Of a stretch of DNA of 64,000 nucleotides, positions 40,995 through 49,610 are shown one piece after another. Location of the stretch: positions 44,955 through 108,954 of the forward strand of contig JABSRT010000019.1 in the NCBI GenBank assembly GCA_013214945.1. The letters run 5' to 3'. The position numbers were made by a program, and so were the translations under genes. The notes under the pieces are model-generated. The model had not been told where the DNA came from and did no database searches. It was given only the letters and a program-made list of their open reading frames with translations. Source of the stretch: Gammaproteobacteria bacterium. Its GTDB lineage: Bacteria; Pseudomonadota; Gammaproteobacteria; Enterobacterales; Psychrobiaceae. Every line of letters starts with the position of its first letter. Position 1 is the first letter of the stretch.

Positions 40995-41027
40995 AGCTTT
41001 AAGTTAGCTTTAAGTTAGCTTTAAGTT
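40995..41027 (+). repeat. Three tandem copies of an 11-bp unit
   Basis: AGCTTTAAGTT occurs three times without change at 40995-41005, 41006-41016 and 41017-41027, directly after the stop codon. Probably slippage-prone simple repeat without function. Confidence 0.85.
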
Positions 41028-41041
41028 AAATAAGCTGTCTA

Positions 41042-41074
41042 AAAAAAGCCAATGGCAAGGTCATTGGCTTTTTT
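41042..41074 (+). terminator. Rho-independent terminator
   Basis: AGCCAATG and CATTGGCT form a perfect 8-bp stem with a 7-base loop (extended by A-T pairs), followed by TTTTTT. The A run on the other side means it could also work on the minus strand. Confidence 0.88.
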
Positions 41075-41102
41075 ATTGAGGCTATTTTTCCTACCGACCC
41101 AA

Positions 41103-41237
41103 TCAAGTCAATATCAAGCCACCAGCGTAACCATCAACGTTATCGTCAAAAAAGTCTGTTACTTGCTGAGCGACGTCTTCGATAACACAAAAATCCATGC
41201 CTAAACCACTGGTAACGCCGAAAAAAAGACAAGTCAT
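41103..41237 (-). CDS. Possible 44-residue acidic peptide or gene remnant
   Basis: An open frame of 44 codons from ATG (41237) in otherwise empty sequence. Composition looks protein-like (MTCLFFGVTSGLGMDF, then DVAQQVTDFFDDNVDGYAGG) with a biased acidic C-terminal half. No good ribosome-binding site. I do not recognise it. It may be the tail of a decayed gene or a short protein. Low confidence. Confidence 0.3.
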   Translation of the reverse strand: MTCLFFGVTSGLGMDFCVIEDVAQQVTDFFDDNVDGYAGGLILT

Positions 41238-41371
41238 TGCTCTAATAGAAAAGAAGCTATTATGCCCTTGCTAGTGGCATCAGTGTAACAACGTGACAGC
41301 TTGAAGGTGAATATCTATATGGCTGGGCTAGTGGTGGCTTTGTGGCAGATTCGAACAGTGCATTATAAATA

Positions 41372-41401
41372 GCTATTGCCGTATCATCGCACGGCAATAG
41401 C
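41372..41401 (-). terminator. Terminator hairpin after the aglK-like gene
   Basis: A perfect 11-bp stem (GCTATTGCCGT with ACGGCAATAGC, 8-base loop) begins six bases after the ATPase stop codon on the minus strand and is followed by a T-rich TATTTATAA. Good position for the end of the sugar-uptake operon. Confidence 0.65.
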
Positions 41402-41407
41402 ATCATA

Positions 41408-42499
41408 TTAACGATATTTACAAGATAGATCGTTCTGATCAAACAATTGCAGCTTGTCAGGCTCAACACTAAATTTCAATTCCTGACCGCGCGCTAGCTG
41501 CTGGATCCCAGGAATTTTCACAATCACCGGATCAGCGTCTTTAGTGACGTTAAAGTAAAGTAGCGTCACTTCTCCCAACGCTTCAATGAAGCTTATCTTA
41601 CCTTTAAAGATGTAGTTATCGCTGTCAGTAATCACCATGTCTTCAGGGCGGGCACCGACTGCAAACGCTAAGTTAACATCGCTGTCATTAGTGGCAATAG
41701 GCACTTGCGCTTGCGCTCCGTTTTCAAGTGCTAACTGGGTTAGTTCGCCGCTACTTTTTACCGTCGCTGGCAAGATATTCATCGCGGGAGAACCGATGAA
41801 GGTTGCTACAAACTTATTAACTGGCTTTTGATAAAGCTCTAGTGGCGTGCCTACTTGCTCAATACCGCGGTTGTTAAGCACCACAATACGAGTCGCCAGT
41901 GTCATTGCCTCGACCTGATCATGCGTTACATAGATCATCGTGCTGTCAGGCATTTTTTCTTTCAGTTGAGCAATTTCAATCCGGGTGGCTACCCGTAATG
42001 CCGCATCTAAATTAGACAAAGGCTCGTCAAACAAAAAAATCTTAGGATCGCGTACAATCGCACGGCCAATAGCCACACGCTGACGCTGGCCACCAGAAAG
42101 TGCTTTAGGCAAACGATCGAGATAGTCTGTTAACTGTAACGACGCAGCCGCTTTATTCACCGCAATCTCAATTTCAGCGGCCGGAATTTTCGCTATTTTG
42201 AGGGCGAAACTCATGTTGTCACGTACCGTTAGGTGCGGATATAAAGCATATGATTGAAACACCATTGCAATACCACGCTTGGCCGGCGGCACTTCATTCA
42301 TCACCTCGCCATCAATTTCCAATGTACCGCTGCTGATGCGCTCAAGACCGGCAATCATCCGTAATAATGTCGACTTACCACAACCTGAAGGGCCTACAAA
42401 AACAATGAGCTCACCTTGTTTGATATCAAGATTAATATCGGTAAGTACGGGAACATTGCTATAAACTTTGGTTGCATTTGTCAATTTTAAATTTGCCAT
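41408..42499 (-). CDS. Sugar ABC transporter ATPase (AglK/MalK/UgpC type)
   Basis: 363 residues from the ATG at 42499, which follows an AGAGTGG ribosome-binding site. The frame is open for 15 more codons upstream, but those lack homology. Walker A GPSGCGKST, signature LSGGQRQR and Walker B IFLFDEPLSNLD are intact. The C-terminal TOBE/regulatory domain (VGARPEDMVI, EALGEVTLLYF) is typical of MalK-type ATPases. Last gene of the five-gene alpha-glucoside operon; energises transport through the two permeases upstream. Confidence 0.93.
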   Translation of the reverse strand: MANLKLTNATKVYSNVPVLTDINLDIKQGELIVFVGPSGCGKSTLLRMIAGLERISSGTLEIDGEVMNEVPPAKRGIAMVFQSYALYPHLTVRDNMSFALKIAKIPAAEIEIAVNKAAASLQLTDYLDRLPKALSGGQRQRVAIGRAIVRDPKIFLFDEPLSNLDAALRVATRIEIAQLKEKMPDSTMIYVTHDQVEAMTLATRIVVLNNRGIEQVGTPLELYQKPVNKFVATFIGSPAMNILPATVKSSGELTQLALENGAQAQVPIATNDSDVNLAFAVGARPEDMVITDSDNYIFKGKISFIEALGEVTLLYFNVTKDADPVIVKIPGIQQLARGQELKFSVEPDKLQLFDQNDLSCKYR

Positions 42500-42588
42500 A
42501 TCGCCACTCTTTATTTTATTTATTATATAGTGCACAGCCTTCATCCGATCGCGCCAGCGAGGCTGTGCTAACTGTTTATATTTCTCTG

Positions 42589-44328
42589 TTACTTATCGTT
42601 ATGCTTGGCATAAAAAGCTTGCCATGGGGCCAACGTTAACTGGCTATCATTTAACTGATACTCGAAATCTAAACCTGTGATTTCTACCAGGCTCGCTGCA
42701 TTGCTAAGGTTGATCACTTGCGTTGAATCAGACAAATTAAAGGCACACAGCACTTGTTCGTCCTCTGTCACACGAACAAAACTCAAGACTTCGCCGCTGA
42801 CCTTTAGATCCCTCATATCGCCTTTCACTAAGGCAGGTAGAGTTTTACGAAATGCTAACAGCTTGCGATAACGAGCAAGACTAGAATTTTCGTCAGCCTC
42901 TTGAATCGACACTGCAATTGCTTGTTGCTCCCCATCAACCGGCAGCCAAGGCTTCGCGGTTGAGAACCCAGCATTCTTTTCAGTGTCGGTCCAAACCATT
43001 GGTGTTCTACAACCATCGCGACCTTTAAACTTCGGCCAAAATTCCTTACCGTACGGATCTTGTAAATCGTCAAAACCGACATCAGCTTCGCCAAGTCCTA
43101 GCTCTTCACCTTGGTACAAGCACACCGAACCTTGCAACGATAATAGGACAGCCGTCATCACTTTTTGGGCGTCAGCGTTAAGCTGCCAACGGCTGGCGTG
43201 ACGAACTACATCATGGTTTGAGTAAGCCCAGCAAGACCAACTGTCTTGTGAGTGCTCAGAGAAACGTCCGATCACATCGGCAAAGCGCGTTGCGTTAAGT
43301 GTTTCTGGTGACAGAAAATCGAAGGCGTAACACATCTGCATCAAATCATCACCGGCCGTGTACTGTGTCATCAGTTCCATGCCGCGCTGATCGTCCCCGA
43401 CTTCACCGACTGCGGCGATATTTGGATATAGATCCATGGTCGCGCGTAGACGTTTTAAGAACGCAATGTTCTCAGGCTGATTTTTATCAAAGATATGCTC
43501 TTGGTGATTATACGGATTAACCTCTGGCGCAATGGTTGCGTTACGCAGTTCAGGCGGTAAAAACGGGTTATCACGCAGTTGCTGATCATGGAAATAGAAA
43601 TTGATGGTATCCAGTCTAAAGCCATCTACTTTTCGGTCTAACCAAAATTTAGCCACATTTAATAACGCGTCCTGAACATCCTTATTGTGGAAGTTCAAAT
43701 CAGGCTGAGTGGTTAAAAAATTGTGCAAATAATACTGTTGACGTGTTTCGTCCCACTGCCAAGCATTACCACCAAAAATCGACAACCAATTGCTCGGCAG
43801 TTGCTGCTCAGCAGTCAGGTTGTCACCTTTTTTAGCGTCAGCCCAAACATACCAATCGCTTTTAGGGTTGGTTTTATCTTGGCGCGACTCAACAAACCAA
43901 GCGTGCTGATCCGACGTATGCGACAACACTAAATCAATCATTACCTTGATGCCAAGGCGATGGGCTTCGCTCATCAGATCGTCAAAATCGGTTAAATTAC
44001 CGAACATTGGGTCGACGTCGCAGTAATCACTAACGTCATAGCCAAAATCTAACATTGGCGAGGTAAAAAACGGCGACAACCAAATAGCATCAACTCCGAG
44101 CGATGCAACATAAGGCAGGCGCTTGATGATCCCTTTAATATCGCCAATGCCATCACCGTTACTGTCCTGATACGATCTTGGGTATATCTGATAGATAACC
44201 GCTCCACGCCACCAATCTTTTTCACTATTTGCTACGATATTGTTTGCTACAGCGCTATTTTCTACAGCTTTGTTTTCTATAGTGTTGTTCGATGATTGGT
44301 GAATATTTTTATTTAAAGTCATTTGCAT
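42589..44328 (-). CDS. GH13 alpha-glucosidase (AglA-like)
   Basis: Glycoside hydrolase family 13 enzyme related to oligo-1,6-glucosidases; most likely hydrolyses imported alpha-glucosides in the cytoplasm. 579 residues, no signal peptide. After a low-complexity N terminus (about 36 residues), WWRGAVIYQIYPRSYQDSNG opens the barrel. Catalytic residues: Asp240 in GFRLDT, Glu309 in AAVGEVGD, Asp373 in SNHDVV. The calcium-type loop DSNGDGIGD is present. Its ATG overlaps the permease stop (TGATG); a second ATG two codons on has better spacing from the GGGGG ribosome-binding site. Confidence 0.93.
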   Translation of the reverse strand: MQMTLNKNIHQSSNNTIENKAVENSAVANNIVANSEKDWWRGAVIYQIYPRSYQDSNGDGIGDIKGIIKRLPYVASLGVDAIWLSPFFTSPMLDFGYDVSDYCDVDPMFGNLTDFDDLMSEAHRLGIKVMIDLVLSHTSDQHAWFVESRQDKTNPKSDWYVWADAKKGDNLTAEQQLPSNWLSIFGGNAWQWDETRQQYYLHNFLTTQPDLNFHNKDVQDALLNVAKFWLDRKVDGFRLDTINFYFHDQQLRDNPFLPPELRNATIAPEVNPYNHQEHIFDKNQPENIAFLKRLRATMDLYPNIAAVGEVGDDQRGMELMTQYTAGDDLMQMCYAFDFLSPETLNATRFADVIGRFSEHSQDSWSCWAYSNHDVVRHASRWQLNADAQKVMTAVLLSLQGSVCLYQGEELGLGEADVGFDDLQDPYGKEFWPKFKGRDGCRTPMVWTDTEKNAGFSTAKPWLPVDGEQQAIAVSIQEADENSSLARYRKLLAFRKTLPALVKGDMRDLKVSGEVLSFVRVTEDEQVLCAFNLSDSTQVINLSNAASLVEITGLDFEYQLNDSQLTLAPWQAFYAKHNDK

Positions 44329-45464
44329 CAGCCCCCTTTGACTGAACCAGATAATAAGCCGCGTACTAAGTATTTTTGTAGCGAGAAAAACACGATTAAA
44401 GGTACAATTATTGAAACGAACGCAGACGCTGTTAACAATTCCCAGTTACCGCCGCGTGAACCCAGCATTTCTCTCAAACGTCCGGTCATCACTAACTGCT
44501 CTTCGTTATTCCCTAAGAAAACCGTGGCAATTAATAAATCATTCCATACCCACAAGAACTGGAAAATCGCAAAACTTGCCAATGCTGGGAACGACAGCGG
44601 TAAAATTATTTTGACGAAAATATTGAACTCATTAGCACCGTCAACACGGGCACTTTCAATAATTTCACGTGGTAAACCCGCAATATAATTTCGGAGTAAA
44701 TAAATAGCCAAGGGCAAGCCAAAGCCGGTATGGGCGAGCCAAATGCCTAAGTATCCCTTGCCAATTCCGACATCGGTGTAAAGTTTAAGCAATGGAATAA
44801 GCGACATCTGGAGCGGTACTACCAGTAAACCGACGACCATTGCCAACAATAATGCACGCCCAGGAAATTCCATCCAAGCCAGCGCGTAGGCGGCAAATGC
44901 GGCGATTAAAATTGGTATAATCGTTGCGGGAATGGTCACGGTCATCGTGTTTAAGAACGACTTGCCAATTCCCTCAGCAAACAGCACCTCGGAGTAGTTG
45001 TCTAACGTAAAGATGGGCGCTTCAACCGATGTTACAAAAATACGCGTGCCCCGCGTACTTGTGTGAGGTATCGGTGAGCTCAATTGATAGCTACCATCAG
45101 CATTGACCGTTAGTAACTTTCCTTTACGCATTTGCGCAGTATCACCAGGGGTGAACTCAGTCGGCGATTTTGAGTTCCAGCCAAACGCTGTGACCTCGCC
45201 GGCTTTGTCACCAAATACATTGCCTTTTAATACATAGAGATTATCGACATGCTTTTGCTCGTCGGCCGGTGCCGAACGTTTGATCAAATTACTTTCAAGA
45301 CTTGAAAAGGAGGTCCACCAACCCGTTGCCACTAATTGATCTTTATCTCTGACCGATGACACTAACAGGCCAAAGGACGGAATGGTCCACAGTAATACTA
45401 AAACGATTACCGAGATATTAACGGCCCAAGTTAAGGCTGAGTTTTTACCGACTATAGAATTCAT
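44328..45464 (-). CDS. Sugar ABC transporter permease (AglG/MalG type)
   Basis: 378-residue inner-membrane permease. After the first helix there is a large periplasmic insert (about 35-155, TSFSSLESNLIKR to EAPIFTLDNYSEVL), a feature of AglG-like proteins. Five more helices follow, and the EAA loop is seen as EIIESARVDGANEFNIFVKI. It starts one base after the partner permease and ends on the start of the GH13 gene. Confidence 0.92.
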   Translation of the reverse strand: MNSIVGKNSALTWAVNISVIVLVLLWTIPSFGLLVSSVRDKDQLVATGWWTSFSSLESNLIKRSAPADEQKHVDNLYVLKGNVFGDKAGEVTAFGWNSKSPTEFTPGDTAQMRKGKLLTVNADGSYQLSSPIPHTSTRGTRIFVTSVEAPIFTLDNYSEVLFAEGIGKSFLNTMTVTIPATIIPILIAAFAAYALAWMEFPGRALLLAMVVGLLVVPLQMSLIPLLKLYTDVGIGKGYLGIWLAHTGFGLPLAIYLLRNYIAGLPREIIESARVDGANEFNIFVKIILPLSFPALASFAIFQFLWVWNDLLIATVFLGNNEEQLVMTGRLREMLGSRGGNWELLTASAFVSIIVPLIVFFSLQKYLVRGLLSGSVKGG

Positions 45465-45465
45465 A

Positions 45466-46458
45466 TTAGTTCTCGTTCTTTAAGTTGCGCACGTTCCAAA
45501 CCATTACCGGCAGAACCAAGACCATAATCACTAAGGCAATCGTCGCTGACCGACCAAAGTCGTGACCACGGAACATCCAGTCGAACATATAGTTTGCTAG
45601 CACTTGCGATCCCCATTGGCCGTTGGTCATCGCCATGACAATATCAAAGACCTTAAGCACTAAAATGGTTATGGTGGTCCAAACAACCGCGACGGTATTC
45701 CACATTTGCGGCATTTTAATTTTCATAAACACCTGAAAAGGGTTGGCACCATCCAAGATAGCTGCCTCAACCGTCTCTTCTGGAATGCCGCGCAGCGCCG
45801 CAGATAAGAGCACCATCGCAAAACCCGTCTGGATCCAGATAAGAATGACCATTAAGAAAAATGAATTCCAAAACGGCATCGCGATCCAAGCTTGTGGTTC
45901 ACCGCCAAAATGCACAATCAACGCGTTTAATACGCCAATTTGATCAGCGGTATCGCCACGATAGTCGTATACAAATTTCCAGATAATACTCGCACCAATA
46001 AAAGAAATAGCCATCGGCATAAATATCAGAGACTTAGCGAAATTTCCCCAGCGAATTCTATCGGTCAAAGTTGCTGCGATTAAGCCGAAAAAAGTCGATG
46101 CAGCAGGCACGACAATTAACCACAGCATGTTGTTTTTTAGCGACTCAAAAAACTTCTCATCACCGACCAGCCAAATATAGTTATCTAGGCCAACAAACTT
46201 GTCACCTGAGGGGCCGTGAAACGAAAGATAAATACTGTTTATTACCGGGTAGACCAAGTAGACAACCAACAAAACAATTGCAGGCCCCATGAACAACCAA
46301 GGGCGAATTGCAGATGATTTTTGAATATTGTGGTTTGAATTTTTACCGGTGGCTGGATAGATTAGATCCAGCAAGTAGTTACTGCCCACAAAGTAGGCAA
46401 TACAGCCTAGAACACCAACAACCACGGTAAACAGTGCTAATAGCATCTGTTCCATCAT
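45466..46458 (-). CDS. Sugar ABC transporter permease (AglF/MalF type)
   Basis: 330-residue inner-membrane permease with about eight hydrophobic segments, including an N-terminal extra pair (about 4-30 and 50-72). The cytoplasmic coupling EAA loop is EETVEAAILDGANPFQVFMK. A good AAGGA ribosome-binding site precedes the ATG. Lies between the binding protein and AglG-like genes in the order E-F-G-A-K. Confidence 0.92.
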   Translation of the reverse strand: MMEQMLLALFTVVVGVLGCIAYFVGSNYLLDLIYPATGKNSNHNIQKSSAIRPWLFMGPAIVLLVVYLVYPVINSIYLSFHGPSGDKFVGLDNYIWLVGDEKFFESLKNNMLWLIVVPAASTFFGLIAATLTDRIRWGNFAKSLIFMPMAISFIGASIIWKFVYDYRGDTADQIGVLNALIVHFGGEPQAWIAMPFWNSFFLMVILIWIQTGFAMVLLSAALRGIPEETVEAAILDGANPFQVFMKIKMPQMWNTVAVVWTTITILVLKVFDIVMAMTNGQWGSQVLANYMFDWMFRGHDFGRSATIALVIMVLVLPVMVWNVRNLKNEN

Positions 46459-46550
46459 TTATCCTTTTCTTATAATTTAACGGTTGGTATGCCTTAAAAG
46501 ACACGCCGTGAATAATTTATATCAATAGAATTGTTATTTGATCTAACAGA

Positions 46551-46579
46551 AAAGAAAACGCTCGGTATTGCACCGAGCG
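46551..46579 (-). terminator. Intra-operon hairpin between binding-protein and permease genes
   Basis: On the minus strand CGCTCGGT and ACCGAGCG form a perfect 8-bp stem with a 5-base loop, followed by TTTTCTTTTC. It lies 12 bases after the aglE-like stop. Such a hairpin usually lets only part of transcription through, giving more binding protein than permease. Confidence 0.75.
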
Positions 46580-46590
46580 CTAATAGGGAG

Positions 46591-47946
46591 TTACTTAATC
46601 GTATCCCAAGTTTTCTGGATTTGAGCACCGACTTCTTTAGCGCTTTTACCACCAGAATAGTCAACCATGCCGGTCCAGAAAGCGCCAGCGCCGACGGCAC
46701 CAGGCATCAGATCTGACGCATCAAAACGGAACGTTGTCGCATTAAGTAAGATATCGCCCATGCCTTTCAAGCTTGCGTTGGCATAAGTGTCTGTATTAAC
46801 ACCTTTGTGCGGTGTTAAGAAACCTTCTTGAGCCATCCACAGCTCATGCGCAATCGGGGTCTTCAAAAATTCAATAAATGCGTGGGCACCTTTTGATTCT
46901 TTAGTGATTGCAAACACAGTACCACCACCTAACACTGGCTTACCAAGATCCTTTGCCGCGTATGCAGGGAAGTAGAAGAAGTCAGCATCTTCGCCCACTA
47001 TCGTTCCCTCGGGGAAAAAGGCTGGGATAAATGAAGCTTGACGATGCATGTAGCACTTAGGTGGAGACGAAAACAAGCCTTTAGGACTGTCACGGAAATC
47101 GGTAGTGGCCACGGTGCCAGCACCACCCGAAACATACTTATCATTACGTACAAACGAGCCGTAAGCCTCGATAGCCGCTAACACTTTAGGATCATCGAAC
47201 TTAATTTTGTTAGTAACCCACTCGTCGTAAACCGTTGGCGATTGCGTGCGCAACATCATGTCTTCAACCCAATCAGTAGCAACCCAACCAGTCGCCCCGC
47301 CCGAACCCAGACCAATACACCAAGGAGTGCCGCCGTCTGCAACAATTTTGTCACTCAAGATCATAAGCTCTTCCATCGAAGTGGGAATGTTATAACCCGC
47401 ATCTTCGAAGTTTTCAGGTGAATACCACACCAGAGATTTCACATCAGCCTTATAGAAGAAACCATAGAGATCTTCTTTGCCTTGACGATTTTTGTAAGTA
47501 CCAAGATCGACCCAAGATTGACCAGCAGCATAGTTGTCACGAACCCATTGTGCTGTGCCTGCACTTAATGGCGTCAACTTACCTTTAGCGGCTAAATCAG
47601 CAGCAAGACCTGGCTGGGGGAAAACAGCGACGTTTGGCGGTGAGCCCGCTTCAGTATCAATAACAATTTGTGCTTCAAAGCTATCTGATCCTGAATATTT
47701 AACGGTAGCGCCTGTGGCTTTTTCGAAATACACAATAACATTCTCAAGCAACGCTTTATCGGCACCTAACCAGGGGCCAAATACAGAAATAGTTTCACCT
47801 TTTAAATCAATGTCTTTTAATGCTTCATAGCTCGCCCAGTGAAAGCGTGCATCTTCACCCGGTGTAAATTTTAGATCCGACTCTGCCAGCACTACATTTG
47901 AAGTCAAACCAATAGTAGCAGCGGTTAAATAAGTAATAAGTTTCAT
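46591..47946 (-). CDS. Sugar ABC transporter periplasmic binding protein (AglE type)
   Basis: 451-residue extracellular solute-binding protein, family 1. Signal peptide 1-21 ending in VVLA. Mature domain patterns include ISVFGPWLGADKALLENVIV, YFEKATGATVKYSGSDSFEA, AVFPQPGLAADLAAKGKL and WVEDMMLRTQSP. It is the first gene of the operon and carries a GAGGGAG ribosome-binding site. Operon order matches aglEFGAK of rhizobia, so alpha-glucosides (trehalose, maltose, sucrose) are the likely ligands; the exact sugar is inferred. Confidence 0.93.
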   Translation of the reverse strand: MKLITYLTAATIGLTSNVVLAESDLKFTPGEDARFHWASYEALKDIDLKGETISVFGPWLGADKALLENVIVYFEKATGATVKYSGSDSFEAQIVIDTEAGSPPNVAVFPQPGLAADLAAKGKLTPLSAGTAQWVRDNYAAGQSWVDLGTYKNRQGKEDLYGFFYKADVKSLVWYSPENFEDAGYNIPTSMEELMILSDKIVADGGTPWCIGLGSGGATGWVATDWVEDMMLRTQSPTVYDEWVTNKIKFDDPKVLAAIEAYGSFVRNDKYVSGGAGTVATTDFRDSPKGLFSSPPKCYMHRQASFIPAFFPEGTIVGEDADFFYFPAYAAKDLGKPVLGGGTVFAITKESKGAHAFIEFLKTPIAHELWMAQEGFLTPHKGVNTDTYANASLKGMGDILLNATTFRFDASDLMPGAVGAGAFWTGMVDYSGGKSAKEVGAQIQKTWDTIK

Positions 47947-47991
47947 GAAATCTCCCTCTTATTCGAGCCAATTTATAAATAATTTAGCTTC

Positions 47992-48020
47992 TTTATAATT
48001 GTTCGAATGGTAAATTTGAA
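47992..48020 (-). promoter_or_regulatory. Candidate promoter of the aglEFGAK-type operon
   Basis: On the minus strand a -35-like TTCAAA (48020-48015) and a -10-like TATAAA (47997-47992) are 17 bases apart, ending 45 bases before the aglE start. The operator at 48036-48051 lies just upstream. Confidence 0.45.
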
Positions 48021-48035
48021 TTATTATTTTAGTTT

Positions 48036-48051
48036 TCCAAAGCGCTTTGGA
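48036..48051. promoter_or_regulatory. LacI-family operator O1
   Basis: Perfect 16-bp palindrome TCCAAAGCGCTTTGGA, with the central CG step typical of LacI/GalR-family sites. Lies on the aglE side of the divergent region. Shares the AAAGCGCTTT core with the second site, 110 bp away centre to centre. Confidence 0.85.
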
Positions 48052-48147
48052 TTTTCGACTATCTCGCATTTCTACCACCAAGTCAAACAATTTAGCCCCG
48101 AGAAATCTTACGAAAAATTTTCTTATGTCGATTTTAAAAAATTAATT

Positions 48148-48160
48148 GAAAGCGCTTTGG
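48148..48160. promoter_or_regulatory. LacI-family operator O2
   Basis: GAAAGCGCTTTGG with the same 10-bp core AAAGCGCTTT. Lies 78 bp upstream of the regulator start codon, so it likely mediates autoregulation. The 110-bp spacing to O1 is about 10.5 helical turns. Confidence 0.8.
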
Positions 48161-48231
48161 AAAACAGGCATTATTCTGCTCTATTTGTTATTTATTACTG
48201 CCATGTTTTACGCGTTAGCTTAGGAGGCTTC

Positions 48232-49275
48232 ATGAATCTAAAACAGTTTTCTGAGATTTTAAAGTTGTCTCAGACCACCGTTTCCAGAGCACTTAACGGC
48301 TTTCCTGAGGTGAGTGAGAAAACCCGTAATCGTGTGTTAAGCGCGGCCGCTCAATACAATTATCATCCGAACACCCAAGCTAAAAGCCTTGCTACAGGTA
48401 GATCGATGGCGATTGGCCACGTGCTTCCGATTAACAAACAAGAAATTATTAATCCTATATTCGCCGACTTTATCGCCGGCACTGGCGAGATATTGTCGCG
48501 CAGTGGTTATCACATGGCTGTCACCGTGGTGGAAGACGAAGGCGAAGAAGCCGCCTACCGGAACATGGCGTCTAATAAATCAGTCGACGGTGTTATTCTG
48601 CACGGCCCTAAAGAAAACGACAGTCGTATCACGCTGTTGCAAGAACTCGGCATCCCTTTTTTAGTCCATGGCCGGGCGCAAAACACTGAACAAGCTTACT
48701 CTTGGTTTGACATCAACAACCGACGCGCATTTAAAAATGCGACCGAGCTGTTGCTCAAGCTCGGACACCAGCGAATAGCCCTGCTTAACGGCTTAGAATA
48801 CATGGACTTTGCCGTGCGCCGTCGCCAAGGTTACGAGCAAGCGCTTAACTTGGCAGGCATCCCGACAGACACTACCATCATGCGTAGCGAACAAATGATG
48901 GAACCTTACGGTTACCATGCAACATTAGAGATCATGCAACAGCCAAATCCGCCAACTGCTTTTCTCGTGTCATCCGTCATTACTGCAATGGGGGTGCAAC
49001 GCGCACTGTTAAAGCTCGGATTACGGCTCGCCGAAGATGTATCTATTGTTATTCACGACGATCAGCTGTCGTTCCTGCCAGCCGATGAGGTCAATCCGCT
49101 TTTTACCGCTTCACGTTCTTCGATCAAAGAGGCAGGAAAACGTTGCGCGCAAATGTTACTCGAACAAATAAACAACCCCAATTCCCCGCCTTTAACAGAG
49201 CTATGGGAAGCCGAACTTGTCATTGGTGAATCGACCGGCCCAGCGCCACAAACCAATAGCAACAACTTGGATTAA
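48232..49275 (+). CDS. LacI-family transcriptional regulator of the sugar operon
   Basis: 347 residues from ATG 48232, which is preceded by a perfect AGGAGG. The same frame is open for 75 codons further upstream, but that stretch contains both operators and is not coding. N-terminal helix-turn-helix (MNLKQFSEILKLSQTTVSRA), hinge helix region (PNTQAKSLATGRS) and periplasmic-binding-protein-like sensor domain. Divergent from the agl-type operon, as AglR is in rhizobia; presumably a repressor relieved by an alpha-glucoside. Confidence 0.93.
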   Translation: MNLKQFSEILKLSQTTVSRALNGFPEVSEKTRNRVLSAAAQYNYHPNTQAKSLATGRSMAIGHVLPINKQEIINPIFADFIAGTGEILSRSGYHMAVTVVEDEGEEAAYRNMASNKSVDGVILHGPKENDSRITLLQELGIPFLVHGRAQNTEQAYSWFDINNRRAFKNATELLLKLGHQRIALLNGLEYMDFAVRRRQGYEQALNLAGIPTDTTIMRSEQMMEPYGYHATLEIMQQPNPPTAFLVSSVITAMGVQRALLKLGLRLAEDVSIVIHDDQLSFLPADEVNPLFTASRSSIKEAGKRCAQMLLEQINNPNSPPLTELWEAELVIGESTGPAPQTNSNNLD

Positions 49276-49279
49276 TACC

Positions 49280-49505
49280 AATGACATTGGCTCTGTTCAC
49301 TTTTAATGTAGCTAGCTTCGCAATACATTGAAAGTGTTGGTGTTTGATAAAGCAAGCTTGTGCAGCATGGATGCTGCGCCAGAGCCTCGAACGTAGGTAG
49401 AACCCTCATGCCTGTGGCATGAGGAAGTCCGCCGTAGTAGTGAAGGATTTACGGCGACTTGCTGTTCAAATGGCAACTCTTTAGTACAACAGAGCCAATG
49501 ACATT
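49280..49505 (+). repeat. Dispersed hairpin-rich repeat, copy 2 (MITE-like)
   Basis: 226 bp with terminal inverted repeats AATGACATTGGCTCTGTT (49280-49297) and AACAGAGCCAATGACATT (49488-49505), 17 of 18 paired. Inside are two perfect hairpins: GCAGCAT/ATGCTGC near 49362-49377 and CCTCATGCC/GGCATGAGG at 49404-49424. It aligns with the opposite-strand element at 2744-3037 through its first 80 bases. It sits between the regulator gene and the GH1 gene and has no coding capacity. Confidence 0.75.
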
Positions 49506-49610
49506 AAATTTATGCGCTTGTTATCAGTAGGGTAAATTAAATAAGATCAACGCTGGGTTAGTGTGCTTTCTCAGCACCGGTGATCACTTAATTATGGGAT
49601 TGGAATAAAC

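Noticed and set aside
48007..48231. 75-codon upstream extension of the LacI-family gene
   Set aside because: It contains both operators and lacks homology; the ATG at 48232 with AGGAGG is the true start.
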